NCBI GenBank assembly: GCA_964352905.1
Contig: CAYGTS010000113.1
Location: 1 to 8,744 of the forward strand
Direction of reading: 5' to 3'
DNA length: 8,744 nucleotides
Source of the DNA: CAYGTS01 sp964352905
GTDB taxonomy: Bacteria > Pseudomonadota > Gammaproteobacteria > JAHCLG01
The translations under genes were made by a program, and so were the position numbers. Below are positions 1 through 6,782 of the stretch, in pieces. Each line of letters starts with the position of its first letter. The first letter of the stretch is position 1. The notes under the pieces are model-generated. The model saw nothing but the letters and a program-made list of their open reading frames with translations. It ran no database searches and was not told the DNA's origin.

Positions 1-5
1 TTGCC

Positions 6-37
6 TCAAATCTGACCGTTCTTGAGTTATTCAACAT
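6..37 (+). repeat. Degenerate copy of the CCAAATCTGAACGTTC repeat at the window edge
   Basis: TCAAATCTGACCGTTC at 6-21 differs at two positions from the core seen at 4382-4397. The bases that follow (TTGAG..ATTCA) loosely match the sequence next to the core in the 4372-4433 element. It lies downstream of the NRPS-like gene stop and may be cut by the window edge. No terminal repeat or target duplication can be shown, so membership in the family is tentative. Confidence 0.35.
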
Positions 38-68
38 CTCGCCGGGAATTACTGGAATTTTAATGACT

Positions 69-3000
69 TCATTTTCCAAGGGGCCTTTTCTGTGGCGTGG
101 GATCTACTACATCTAAACGATCTCTTAAATTAAAAACATTATTTAGAGTTAACTCATTTTTTACTATTGAAGGTAAAATTGCTAAAACGATAGGGTTTAA
201 CTCCTTACTAAGCAACTCCATCTTAGTAAAGAAATTAGCATTAGCCGCACCCAAAAGATCATAGGGAATTATAAAGTAATCGGTTTTTTCAGTTTGTGAG
301 ACTTGCAACCCAATATTTTTTAGCCTTTCCATCGTGTTTTGTGGAATATCACAACAATTAAAATGAAGGCTCATGTGAGGCATTCCAGAAGAATAAATAT
401 CAAGCTGAATGTTAAATGGAGATGCTTGAGAAGTTATGGCCTGTGAGCTTGCATATGCTGTTACTTCGTGATTAATCGTTGTTTCTTGCCATGAGGGACT
501 TAATAGCTCATTTAACAACTGCTGACAACGATCACGGGGTAATAACATCTTAATTATAAAAAGTTGATGAAAGAATTGATCCTTTCTTTCACGATGCACA
601 GCAGTTGAACTAACTAGTTGATAGCTAGGGAATGAGTTAAACTTCACTTCTTGCAACTTTGCTAACTGCAAAATTAATGCGGATAAACTCCGGTAATCAA
701 GATGCAGTAAATGCACCAGCATCGTACTATCAGACCAAGGAGAGACTGTATAACCTATCCTAGGTTTATATAAATCAACTTGCACTGTTGAATTGTATAA
801 AAAATCATGCCCCCTATTCCAGAACATCGCAGAAGGATTTAACGCCACTTCTGCTCTAGGTGAGTATGCTAACAGGTCCAAATGTTCACCACTAGTACGT
901 TGCCCTCCCAATACAATACAAGGAAAATAGCGATCCCAAAGAAAAGTTTTATAGCCTGGTAATCTCTTGTTAAGTTCAGGAATGCTATCGATGCAGTTTA
1001 AGTACGGCTGTTCATGCTTTGAAAGATTTAATACTGCCAGTGCTCTACAAGGTTGCACACTACTCTCTTGGCGCATCCACGACCAATGTGATCTTGCTAA
1101 AGCAAGAACATTTTTAGAATGTGGGTTTTGCACACATTCAGATAATTTTAAGAATATCCCCAGTTGTTCTTCAATCGAGGACGATGATTCATGTTCAGAT
1201 AATCTAACAGTATGCAGTTCCTCATTATAAAACCGATTGGTTAGTGTTTTAATAATGAAATTGAGCAATGCTTCTAATAATTCTTTATGTGCTTCCCTTG
1301 GCAACTTTTTTAACAATAATGGAGAAAATGCATCTACGATTTGTATTTCTCTTACACTTTCACCGTTTTCAATCAAGCAATTTGCCACGTGCAGCGCCAG
1401 AGTTGCACCAAACGAAAAACCCAATAGCTTATAAGGCCCATGTGGCTGTATACTTTTAATCGCACTGATATAACGTTTTATTGCATGGCTCATAGAATCT
1501 GGAAGATATCGTTCATCATAGATCCCAGGATCGGATAAGCCATAGGCATTCACCTGATGAGTTAGCTTAAAACTTTCTGCTAAATTTTTGTAGGTAAAAT
1601 AGCCCTCACCTAACAGGGGTGGCAGAAAAAAATAGTTAGGACGATCTGGCTTAACAGGTCCCAGTGCTTGAATAATCGCCCGATCATTCGACAATTTTTG
1701 GGCGCTCGCCAACGAGTATCGAATGCTAGTTAAATTGATCGCTGGTAATACCATCAATTGCTGTATACTATAATCCGGATTTATGGTTTGCTGGATCTGT
1801 TGAACAAGCTGTGCCAATTGGAGTGAGTTTCCCCCTAGTAACATGAAATCCAAATCGGGATCAACCTGTTCTAACCTTAAGATCTCTTTATAAATGGCGC
1901 TAAGCGGATCACTCGCTGCTGGATCATTGGTATTTATCGGCGAGGCAAGTAGATATTCATCGGATCGGTCAACTCGATTTTCCAATTGTTGCAGATCAAT
2001 TTTATCACTCACCGCTAGTCTTGGAAATTGATCTAATTTTAAAAAAATAGGCATCTGTGCTGGCCTTAGATAACCCCGAAGATAGCTAAAAAAATCATTC
2101 TGATTAAATTCTTTTTCTAAGACTAAGTAAGCAACGAGTCGATTATGCTCTCTCCATTTTTTCACAAATACACAAGCTTGTAAAACCTGCCGCTTTACGT
2201 TTTGATTATAACTGTTTAAAAACGCTTCCAAACCAACCGGATCGACTTTTTCACCAAATACTTTAATATGAGCATAACGTGAATGAGTTCGCCCTTTAAA
2301 ATAAAGAACATTACCTGCTTGGGTGAAACGATTTTCTGTATTAAATACACGTGTTAATTTATTTGCAATAAGTTTATATGGAAAATTTTTTTCTGTGCTA
2401 TGGTGCGCATTCAGGTAACCAGGAGATAAATGCGGAGACTCAATATACAAACATTCACCAAAAAAATGAAACTTGACTTCTTTGCCGTGAGGGAATCCAA
2501 TAGGGACAATCCGTTGTTTGTTTTCATCAAAAAGACAACTACCATTTACACAGAGTATACTGCCGCCAAAGGTTGCCTCGGTAGGCCCATAGCAATTGTA
2601 TAATAAAATCCCTAATTGTTCGCAGAGGTCTTGTAATTGGGGAGAGCAGACTTCACCCGTGACTAATAAATGACGCAGCCCAGCCTGTTTTAATTTCTCT
2701 AAAAAAATGTTAATTGCATCGAGAGACATTAAAGCGGATGGGATCTGTAACATAACTGTCGCACGATACTGCTCAACTTTGTGTAAGACACCATTCAAAT
2801 CAAGCCGCTCATGACGTTCTAGTAAACACAGTGTTGCACCATGACCCAACGCCATCAAGTATTCAAAAATACGCGCATCATATGCCGGGCTACGCGTACA
2901 GAGTATACGATCCGCCGCTGTTAACTTTAATCCAGGCAATTCTTGCTTTAACCAGTAATCAAGCCCAGGCGACAGAATTGGGATCCATTTTTTATCGCCA

Positions 3001-3482
3001 CTGACTCCTGAAGAAGCCACAATATAATTGGGAACACAAGGATCGCGCTGGATCTCTGGGATTGGGGCGATCTCCAGGTGGGTCCATGCTGGCTGCATGT
3101 CCTGCATGGTTAACGGATAAAGGCATTTTAAGTTTTCTTTATTTAAAGCAAACGTTGCTATTAATTCTGGATCGATAAAAAAATAAGCTAATTTAAGTTG
3201 TTCGATATCTACATGAAGTTGTTGCTTTGGAATGCTCATATCTAAGGGAACATAGGTTGCATTTAAAGCATCTAAGGCTAGGTAAAAAATTGGATGAATT
3301 TTTTCTGATTGAGTTAAGAGCGCAACCCGATCCCCTGGTTTTACCCCAAGGCTAGTCAGAACGCCAGCCCACCTAGCAACCAAGATACTAATTTGTTGAT
3401 ACGTCATCGTGTTAGATGCGCCCAGATCAATTGCTATGGCATTGGGATAACGTTGTACTGTTGTTTTAAATATCGCAAACAT
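69..3482 (-). CDS. Single-module NRPS-like enzyme: adenylation, carrier, thioesterase and C-terminal extension
   Basis: This 1137-residue cytoplasmic protein should activate an amino acid as its adenylate, load it on a phosphopantetheine arm and release it through a thioesterase. The adenylation domain spans about 1-505. It shows a degenerate A3 loop (SSGVSGDKKW, 157-166), A4 with Asp202 (YDAR), A5 YGPTE (298-302), hinge GR (397-398) and the A10 catalytic lysine K494 (SDKID). Asp202 is the position that normally holds the substrate alpha-amino group, so an amino acid substrate is more likely than an aryl or keto acid. The carrier domain, about 520-590, has LGGNSL with Ser553 as the pantetheine site. 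The thioesterase, about 612-880, has GFSFG (Ser690), a likely Asp717 and His867 (GEHLDLL). Residues 880-1137 match nothing I recognise. There is no condensation domain. The A7 motif usually written TGD reads TEN (382-384). No clear ribosome binding site precedes the ATG. The gene lies downstream of the PAS-LuxR gene, from which a repeat element separates it. The product cannot be named. Confidence 0.9.
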   Translation of the reverse strand: MFAIFKTTVQRYPNAIAIDLGASNTMTYQQISILVARWAGVLTSLGVKPGDRVALLTQSEKIHPIFYLALDALNATYVPLDMSIPKQQLHVDIEQLKLAYFFIDPELIATFALNKENLKCLYPLTMQDMQPAWTHLEIAPIPEIQRDPCVPNYIVASSGVSGDKKWIPILSPGLDYWLKQELPGLKLTAADRILCTRSPAYDARIFEYLMALGHGATLCLLERHERLDLNGVLHKVEQYRATVMLQIPSALMSLDAINIFLEKLKQAGLRHLLVTGEVCSPQLQDLCEQLGILLYNCYGPTEATFGGSILCVNGSCLFDENKQRIVPIGFPHGKEVKFHFFGECLYIESPHLSPGYLNAHHSTEKNFPYKLIANKLTRVFNTENRFTQAGNVLYFKGRTHSRYAHIKVFGEKVDPVGLEAFLNSYNQNVKRQVLQACVFVKKWREHNRLVAYLVLEKEFNQNDFFSYLRGYLRPAQMPIFLKLDQFPRLAVSDKIDLQQLENRVDRSDEYLLASPINTNDPAASDPLSAIYKEILRLEQVDPDLDFMLLGGNSLQLAQLVQQIQQTINPDYSIQQLMVLPAINLTSIRYSLASAQKLSNDRAIIQALGPVKPDRPNYFFLPPLLGEGYFTYKNLAESFKLTHQVNAYGLSDPGIYDERYLPDSMSHAIKRYISAIKSIQPHGPYKLLGFSFGATLALHVANCLIENGESVREIQIVDAFSPLLLKKLPREAHKELLEALLNFIIKTLTNRFYNEELHTVRLSEHESSSSIEEQLGIFLKLSECVQNPHSKNVLALARSHWSWMRQESSVQPCRALAVLNLSKHEQPYLNCIDSIPELNKRLPGYKTFLWDRYFPCIVLGGQRTSGEHLDLLAYSPRAEVALNPSAMFWNRGHDFLYNSTVQVDLYKPRIGYTVSPWSDSTMLVHLLHLDYRSLSALILQLAKLQEVKFNSFPSYQLVSSTAVHRERKDQFFHQLFIIKMLLPRDRCQQLLNELLSPSWQETTINHEVTAYASSQAITSQASPFNIQLDIYSSGMPHMSLHFNCCDIPQNTMERLKNIGLQVSQTEKTDYFIIPYDLLGAANANFFTKMELLSKELNPIVLAILPSIVKNELTLNNVFNLRDRLDVVDPTPQKRPLGK

Positions 3483-3507
3483 GTTTTGACTAATATAAAA
3501 GGGTTAT

Positions 3508-3612
3508 GTAACTTATTCAGTAAACTTAACTGTGAATTTACCAAGAACGTTCAGATTTGGCGATAAAAATATTTTCGCTGTTTTTAGCCCAAATATGAAC
3601 GTTCCCAGCTAC
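3508..3612. mobile_element. MITE-like element, 105 bp, with 8-bp target duplication AGGGTTAT
   Basis: The element starts GTAACTTATTCAG and ends CAGCTAC (complement GTAGCTG). It is flanked exactly by AGGGTTAT at 3500-3507 and again at 3613-3620. Inside, GAACGTTCAGATTTGG (3545-3560) and CCAAATATGAACGTTC (3589-3604) form a 16-bp inverted repeat with one mismatch around a 28-nt AT-rich loop, so the transcript can fold into a long hairpin. There is no room for a transposase, so it must be moved in trans. The right-hand duplication contains the stop codon of the regulator gene. Homologous parts occur at 4372-4433, 5865-5934 and 8651-8716. Confidence 0.8.
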
Positions 3613-3616
3613 AGGG

Positions 3617-4351
3617 TTATAAAACTATTTGTTGAATGACTTTTTCTTTTAATATGCTATTGATTAAACTGCTTTTATTTATAGCTCCAAATTTATTTTT
3701 AAGATTATCCAGATAAGTTTCCACCGTGGTTTGTTTTAAATTTAAACTTTCTCCCACTTCACCTGCATGCTTTCCTTTCAACGTTTCTATCAAACACTGA
3801 AGTTCTCGTTTTGAGATAGTGCAAGCATAATGTTTGGTAGTGACAGGATAACTGCGGCGTGTTAGTAAATTCCCTAACTCCAAGGTTGTTAAAGATAATG
3901 CTGACTCTAATGATAGTTTAAGTGAAGTGCGCACCGCACCCACAATTCCTAGCACAAAAGTTGGTTGAACTTTATCATTGTAGAAAACGGGATACAACTG
4001 ACCTGCCATTTGCTTCGTGATCCGTTGATTGGCAATAGGTTTGACGATTTCGGATACCTCTAAAACTTTAGCTGTATCAAATATGATCTCATCTAGCTCT
4101 TTATATGCTTTTGTTTTTTGTTTATCCCGACAGAGCATCTGATCAGTTTTACCTAAAATCGAGCGATCAGATGCGAACCCCATTAATTCAGCAAAGTTAA
4201 GATTCACATAATGATAACGTGTCTGGCTGTCTTTGATAAAGATAAACTGGTCAGATTTGATAGATAAGAGATCCAGCAAATGACCTTGCGGTAACGATAA
4301 CCGCCTAGTATCAAAGGTAATTTCCTGGTGGAGTTGTTGTATTTTGAACAT
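3617..4351 (-). CDS. PAS-LuxR family transcriptional regulator
   Basis: This 244-residue protein has an N-terminal sensor and a C-terminal DNA-binding domain. Residues about 30-140 resemble a PAS fold (FIFIKDSQTRYHYVN, then LMGF and ILGKTD at 66-70, and a final strand FVLGIVGAV at 132-140). Residues about 176-236 are a LuxR/FixJ helix-turn-helix: ISKRELQCL at 179-187, a GKHAGEVGESL segment, then the recognition helix with TTVETYLDNLKNKFG at 208-222. There is no receiver domain with a phosphorylatable aspartate and no typical acyl-homoserine-lactone pocket signature, so the signal sensed is unknown. A strong promoter lies upstream (4454-4482), with a repeat element in the leader between promoter and ATG. 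The stop codon lies inside the target duplication of a second element. The NRPS-like gene follows on the same strand and is the most likely target. The ribosome binding site is weak (TAGG about 9 nt before ATG). Confidence 0.88.
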   Translation of the reverse strand: MFKIQQLHQEITFDTRRLSLPQGHLLDLLSIKSDQFIFIKDSQTRYHYVNLNFAELMGFASDRSILGKTDQMLCRDKQKTKAYKELDEIIFDTAKVLEVSEIVKPIANQRITKQMAGQLYPVFYNDKVQPTFVLGIVGAVRTSLKLSLESALSLTTLELGNLLTRRSYPVTTKHYACTISKRELQCLIETLKGKHAGEVGESLNLKQTTVETYLDNLKNKFGAINKSSLINSILKEKVIQQIVL

Positions 4352-4371
4352 GGATCATACCTATAATTGCT

Positions 4372-4433
4372 GTAACTATCACCAAATCTGAACGTTCTCG
4401 GTGAATTCACCTTCAAACTTGCTGAATAGATAC
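4372..4433. mobile_element. MITE-like element, 62 bp, with 8-bp target duplication TAATTGCT
   Basis: The element begins GTAACTATCACC and ends CTGAATAGATAC, whose complement GTATCTATTCAG makes an imperfect terminal inverted repeat. TAATTGCT occurs immediately before it (4364-4371) and immediately after it (4434-4441). It contains the family core CCAAATCTGAACGTTC (4382-4397) and a perfect 12-bp palindrome GGTGAATTCACC (4400-4411). Read on the minus strand, about 50 bp aligns with the GTAACTTATTCAG end of the 3508-3612 element. The copy lies between the predicted promoter and the ATG of the PAS-LuxR gene, so it would be transcribed as part of the leader. Confidence 0.8.
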
Positions 4434-4453
4434 TAATTGCTTTTATATCGCCC

Positions 4454-4482
4454 ATTATATAAATTTCAGGATGACCTGGCAA
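4454..4482 (-). promoter_or_regulatory. Near-consensus sigma70 promoter for the PAS-LuxR gene
   Basis: On the minus strand TTGCCA (4477-4482, five of six matches to TTGACA) is followed after exactly 17 bp by a perfect TATAAT (4454-4459). Transcription would start near 4447, giving a leader of about 96 nt that contains the 62-bp repeat element. The promoter lies between the stop of the 376-residue gene (4544) and the regulator, so the regulator and perhaps the NRPS-like gene have their own transcript. Confidence 0.7.
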
Positions 4483-4543
4483 ATAGCGAATCTTGTCCAA
4501 TGTAAAATGCATCTGAAACGGAGCTAAAAAGTAAAAAGATCGT

Positions 4544-5674
4544 TTAAGTTCGAAGAGTGACACTTTTACTTTCTTCCTCTTGATCAATTTTGCCACCAAA
4601 ATGTTTCTTTGGTATTTTTGGACAAGCTATCTGAATACTCGTGATAATCGGATCGAACAATTTAGTTAAACTATTGGAAGGGATCTCTAACGGTGCTCTA
4701 AGAACTTCACCTATCGTGATGAACGATTTATCTGACTTCGACTTAATGAGTGTCTTTATATTGTTAGAAGTAGAAGAATAAATGGCGCTGATAAATGGAA
4801 TCGCATTATTATTAAGTTGTGCATCTAGTATATAATGTTTGCTTGCCGCTAAACGACCATTATGCTCTATACAATTAATTTGCCATTTACAAGTGATCTT
4901 CTTTTCTCGTATATTTTTTTCAGGCAAGGAAACGATATGATAAGCATCACCACTTTGTTTTTGTATAGGTTTAGCGGTAGTTAATGAGCCTTTTTGTAAT
5001 TTAAAGTGAGTTTCTATTTCATATAAGATGTCTTTTTTTACATCGTTTAATTCTTCAGCTGTTAATGTTCTGCTAAATTCAGCACAAGGGATCACATATC
5101 GGCCATCAAAATCTTTTGCAATAACGGAAGTTTGTGGTGAATCAATAGTATCATCGCAGCCAAATACCTTCCTTAGATAATCAGTATTGTATTCCTCTTT
5201 TAGCGCACTGTTCGATAATTCATCCAAAACTAAATAAACACACCCATCTCCTTCACGTACTGCAATCTCACTCAATGATAAATTAAAAGGGAGAGCACTT
5301 GGATGAGAGATAAATTTTCTATCGCAAAAGTCTGGATGATTAAAAACTTGCTCTATGATAGCTTGTCGTATACGGCCACCTTGTTTTAACACATTTAACT
5401 GTTCATCATAAACTTGCGTGGCTTTATTTTTTAATGTTTCAAAGTCAGGGTTATTTTTAGCTTGCAAAAAATCTCTTAATGCAGCTAACGCAACTAAGCA
5501 AGCAACCCCTTGGTCATAATCATTTTTACATAACGTGTTTGCAAGTTGCATTGCTTTGCTTACCAAATAATGCAGAGCCTGTTTGGGCGTGGCATCCTTG
5601 TCTAAATCAGTGAAATTAAAAATATCGTTTAAAGAAAGTGGGTCTGGCCCAAAAAAATTTAGTTTACTTAGCAT
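4544..5674 (-). CDS. Uncharacterised 376-residue protein, candidate Dot/Icm effector
   Basis: I do not recognise the family. No signal peptide or membrane segment is visible. Residues about 28-115 look mainly helical (for example 31-72 and 78-112). The centre, about 130-300, is mixed with beta-type stretches such as GCVYLVLDEL (144-153), GRYVIPCAEF (191-200) and KKITCKWQINCIE (258-270). There are nine cysteines with no metal-binding spacing. The C terminus is DQEEES followed by eight residues ending TLRT, so the acidic run lies 8-13 residues from the end, with Leu at the third-last position. That arrangement resembles the E-block secretion signal of Legionella Dot/Icm substrates, though acidic tails are not specific to effectors. 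GGGG lies about 9 nt before the ATG as a possible ribosome binding site. It is divergent from the 2H-phosphoesterase-like gene, whose product has a similar tail. Confidence 0.75.
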   Translation of the reverse strand: MLSKLNFFGPDPLSLNDIFNFTDLDKDATPKQALHYLVSKAMQLANTLCKNDYDQGVACLVALAALRDFLQAKNNPDFETLKNKATQVYDEQLNVLKQGGRIRQAIIEQVFNHPDFCDRKFISHPSALPFNLSLSEIAVREGDGCVYLVLDELSNSALKEEYNTDYLRKVFGCDDTIDSPQTSVIAKDFDGRYVIPCAEFSRTLTAEELNDVKKDILYEIETHFKLQKGSLTTAKPIQKQSGDAYHIVSLPEKNIREKKITCKWQINCIEHNGRLAASKHYILDAQLNNNAIPFISAIYSSTSNNIKTLIKSKSDKSFITIGEVLRAPLEIPSNSLTKLFDPIITSIQIACPKIPKKHFGGKIDQEEESKSVTLRT

Positions 5675-5739
5675 GATTTTAACCCCATGTTGTTACGTTT
5701 TTTTATGGTGGCAATTATTAACTATTTTTTTACTCGCTC

Positions 5740-5762
5740 ACTACCTAGCTTAGTCAGGTAGT
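5740..5762. repeat. Inverted repeat ACTACCT-N9-AGGTAGT upstream of the 376-residue gene
   Basis: There is a perfect 7-bp inverted repeat (5740-5746 and 5756-5762) with a 9-nt loop, 66 bp before the start of the minus-strand gene. No T-run follows on either strand, so it is not an intrinsic terminator. An operator for the divergent gene pair is possible but nothing else supports it. Confidence 0.4.
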
Positions 5763-5832
5763 TAACCCATATGATTTCGTTTACCTTGTGCCTGTAAATT
5801 TGAACGGGTTGATTACTTTAACTTTGCGTGAT

Positions 5833-5856
5833 TTCTGCCTTTTTTTGGCGGCAGAA
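5833..5856. repeat. Hairpin TTCTGCC / GGCAGAA around a T-rich loop
   Basis: A 7-bp stem (5833-5839 and 5850-5856) encloses TTTTTTTGGC. The T-run lies inside the loop rather than after the stem, so it does not fit an intrinsic terminator. Its role is unknown. The rest of the 5675-6029 gap holds the inverted repeat at 5740-5762, the palindromic element at 5865-5934 and presumably promoters for both flanking genes. I could not pick out a convincing promoter. Confidence 0.35.
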
Positions 5857-5864
5857 GATCAAAT

Positions 5865-5934
5865 GTAACTGCTCGCCCCTTTAGCTTGTGGTTTACCAAA
5901 TATGAACGTTCCCTGCGACGGAGTGAGTAGTTAC
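5865..5934. mobile_element. Palindromic MITE-like element, 70 bp, with GTAACT ends
   Basis: The left end GTAACTGCTCGCCCC (5865-5879) and the complement of the right end, GTAACTACTCACTCC (5920-5934), match at 12 of 15 positions. The core CCAAATATGAACGTTC (5896-5911) is identical to the one at 3589-3604. The right half aligns over about 40 bp with the complement of the copy beginning at 8651. AAAT abuts both sides (5861-5864 and 5935-5938), but no 8-bp duplication is visible, so the insertion may be old. It sits in the gap between the divergent start codons at 5674 and 6030. Confidence 0.65.
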
Positions 5935-6017
5935 AAATAATGATTTTTTTGGTAGCAAAGAAATAATCAATGCGTTAAAAATTTAAATACTTAAGAAATG
6001 ACATTTAACAACATTAA

Positions 6018-6023
6018 AAGGGG
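6018..6023 (+). promoter_or_regulatory. Ribosome binding site of the 2H-phosphoesterase-like gene
   Basis: AAGGGG lies six bases before the ATG at 6030 and fixes that start. It is the clearest Shine-Dalgarno sequence in the window. Confidence 0.7.
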
Positions 6024-6029
6024 AAATTT

Positions 6030-6686
6030 ATGTTAGGAAATCTACAACCAACTCATACTTTCAGATTATTAGTTAGCCCAGAAACACGTGAGCGGCTAAA
6101 GAAAAAAGGTATACAGCTAAAAGATCATGCTCATTGCACATTGGCTTGTACTAATGGTGATAAAGAACGACAAATCAGAGAGAAAGGAGCTCATCTCAAA
6201 AGGTTACTTAATGGACAAACACTCACAGTTAATGGTGTTAAAGAGCTTTATAACTCTAGAGATCCTCAAAATCCACTGTATGGGGTTACATTGTCATTAG
6301 GTGAAAATGAAAAGAGGCTACACACTGAACTTAGTACGATTTTAAATGAGCATATTTGCCCAGAATTTAATGGAATTACCTATCTATGGAATTGCGATGA
6401 GACAGAAGGGCCGATACAACGTATACTTCTCCATATTACATTAGGGGCAGGTCGAGAATGTAAAGAGGCTGCTGAAGCGTTGCTTAAAGATGAGTTTGAG
6501 TTTACTTTTGATCAAGTTGATTATAAACTGACCGGTTACCATGACCCAAGCTATGTTATTGCATTAACCCAACCTGGATCAGTAGTAAATTCTGGACTAT
6601 ACGCTAAGACGCAATCGCCTCAACGAGATGAGAATGAGGAGAAAACAGAAGAAGAGAAACAAGTATTAGGTATGGGAAATAAGTAG
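6030..6686 (+). CDS. 2H phosphoesterase superfamily-like protein with acidic C-terminal tail
   Basis: This 218-residue protein carries the two HxT motifs that define the 2H phosphoesterase superfamily: HCTL at 35-38 and HITL at 135-138. Between them are features usual in that fold: a strand LTVNGVKELY (65-74), a strand GVTLSLG (85-91), then a helix with LHTELSTIL (97-105). Family members hydrolyse 2',3'-cyclic or 2'-5' phosphodiester bonds in RNA or nucleotides, or act on cyclic nucleotide derivatives. The substrate here cannot be read from sequence. No signal peptide or membrane segment is seen. The C terminus has a glutamate-rich run (200-209, DENEEKTEEE) ending nine residues before the end, with Val212, Leu213 and Met215 following. 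This resembles the E-block signal of Dot/Icm substrates. It is transcribed away from the 376-residue gene and ends about 100 bp before an intrinsic terminator. The family call is by motif only. Confidence 0.78.
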   Translation: MLGNLQPTHTFRLLVSPETRERLKKKGIQLKDHAHCTLACTNGDKERQIREKGAHLKRLLNGQTLTVNGVKELYNSRDPQNPLYGVTLSLGENEKRLHTELSTILNEHICPEFNGITYLWNCDETEGPIQRILLHITLGAGRECKEAAEALLKDEFEFTFDQVDYKLTGYHDPSYVIALTQPGSVVNSGLYAKTQSPQRDENEEKTEEEKQVLGMGNK

Positions 6687-6782
6687 AACAACATGAACGA
6701 AAATTAAGATATAAAATCTTGCCAATTTTCTGTTAAAGTAAAATACGGTATAGGGTGGGAACCCGATGACCGTGACGTAATC

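Noticed and set aside
967..1459. Small plus-strand open frames inside the NRPS-like gene
   Set aside because: They are antisense to the well-supported thioesterase coding frame, mutually overlapping and without start signals.
3485..3500. TATATT about 10 bp before the NRPS-like ATG as its own promoter
   Set aside because: The spacing would leave an almost leaderless transcript and the only -35 candidate (CTGAAT) is poor.
3545..3604. Inverted repeat read as an intrinsic terminator of the regulator gene
   Set aside because: The 28-nt loop is long and no T-run follows on either strand. The 8-bp duplications explain it better as a transposed element, though the hairpin might still affect read-through.
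4204..4599. 131-residue open frame on the minus strand between the regulator and the 376-residue gene
   Set aside because: It overlaps both neighbouring genes out of frame, reads through the promoter and the repeat element, and has no ribosome binding site or recognisable composition.
5975..6015. TTAA-rich stretch before the 2H-like gene as a PmrA box
   Set aside because: The region is simply AT-rich and I could not align a convincing paired motif with correct spacing.
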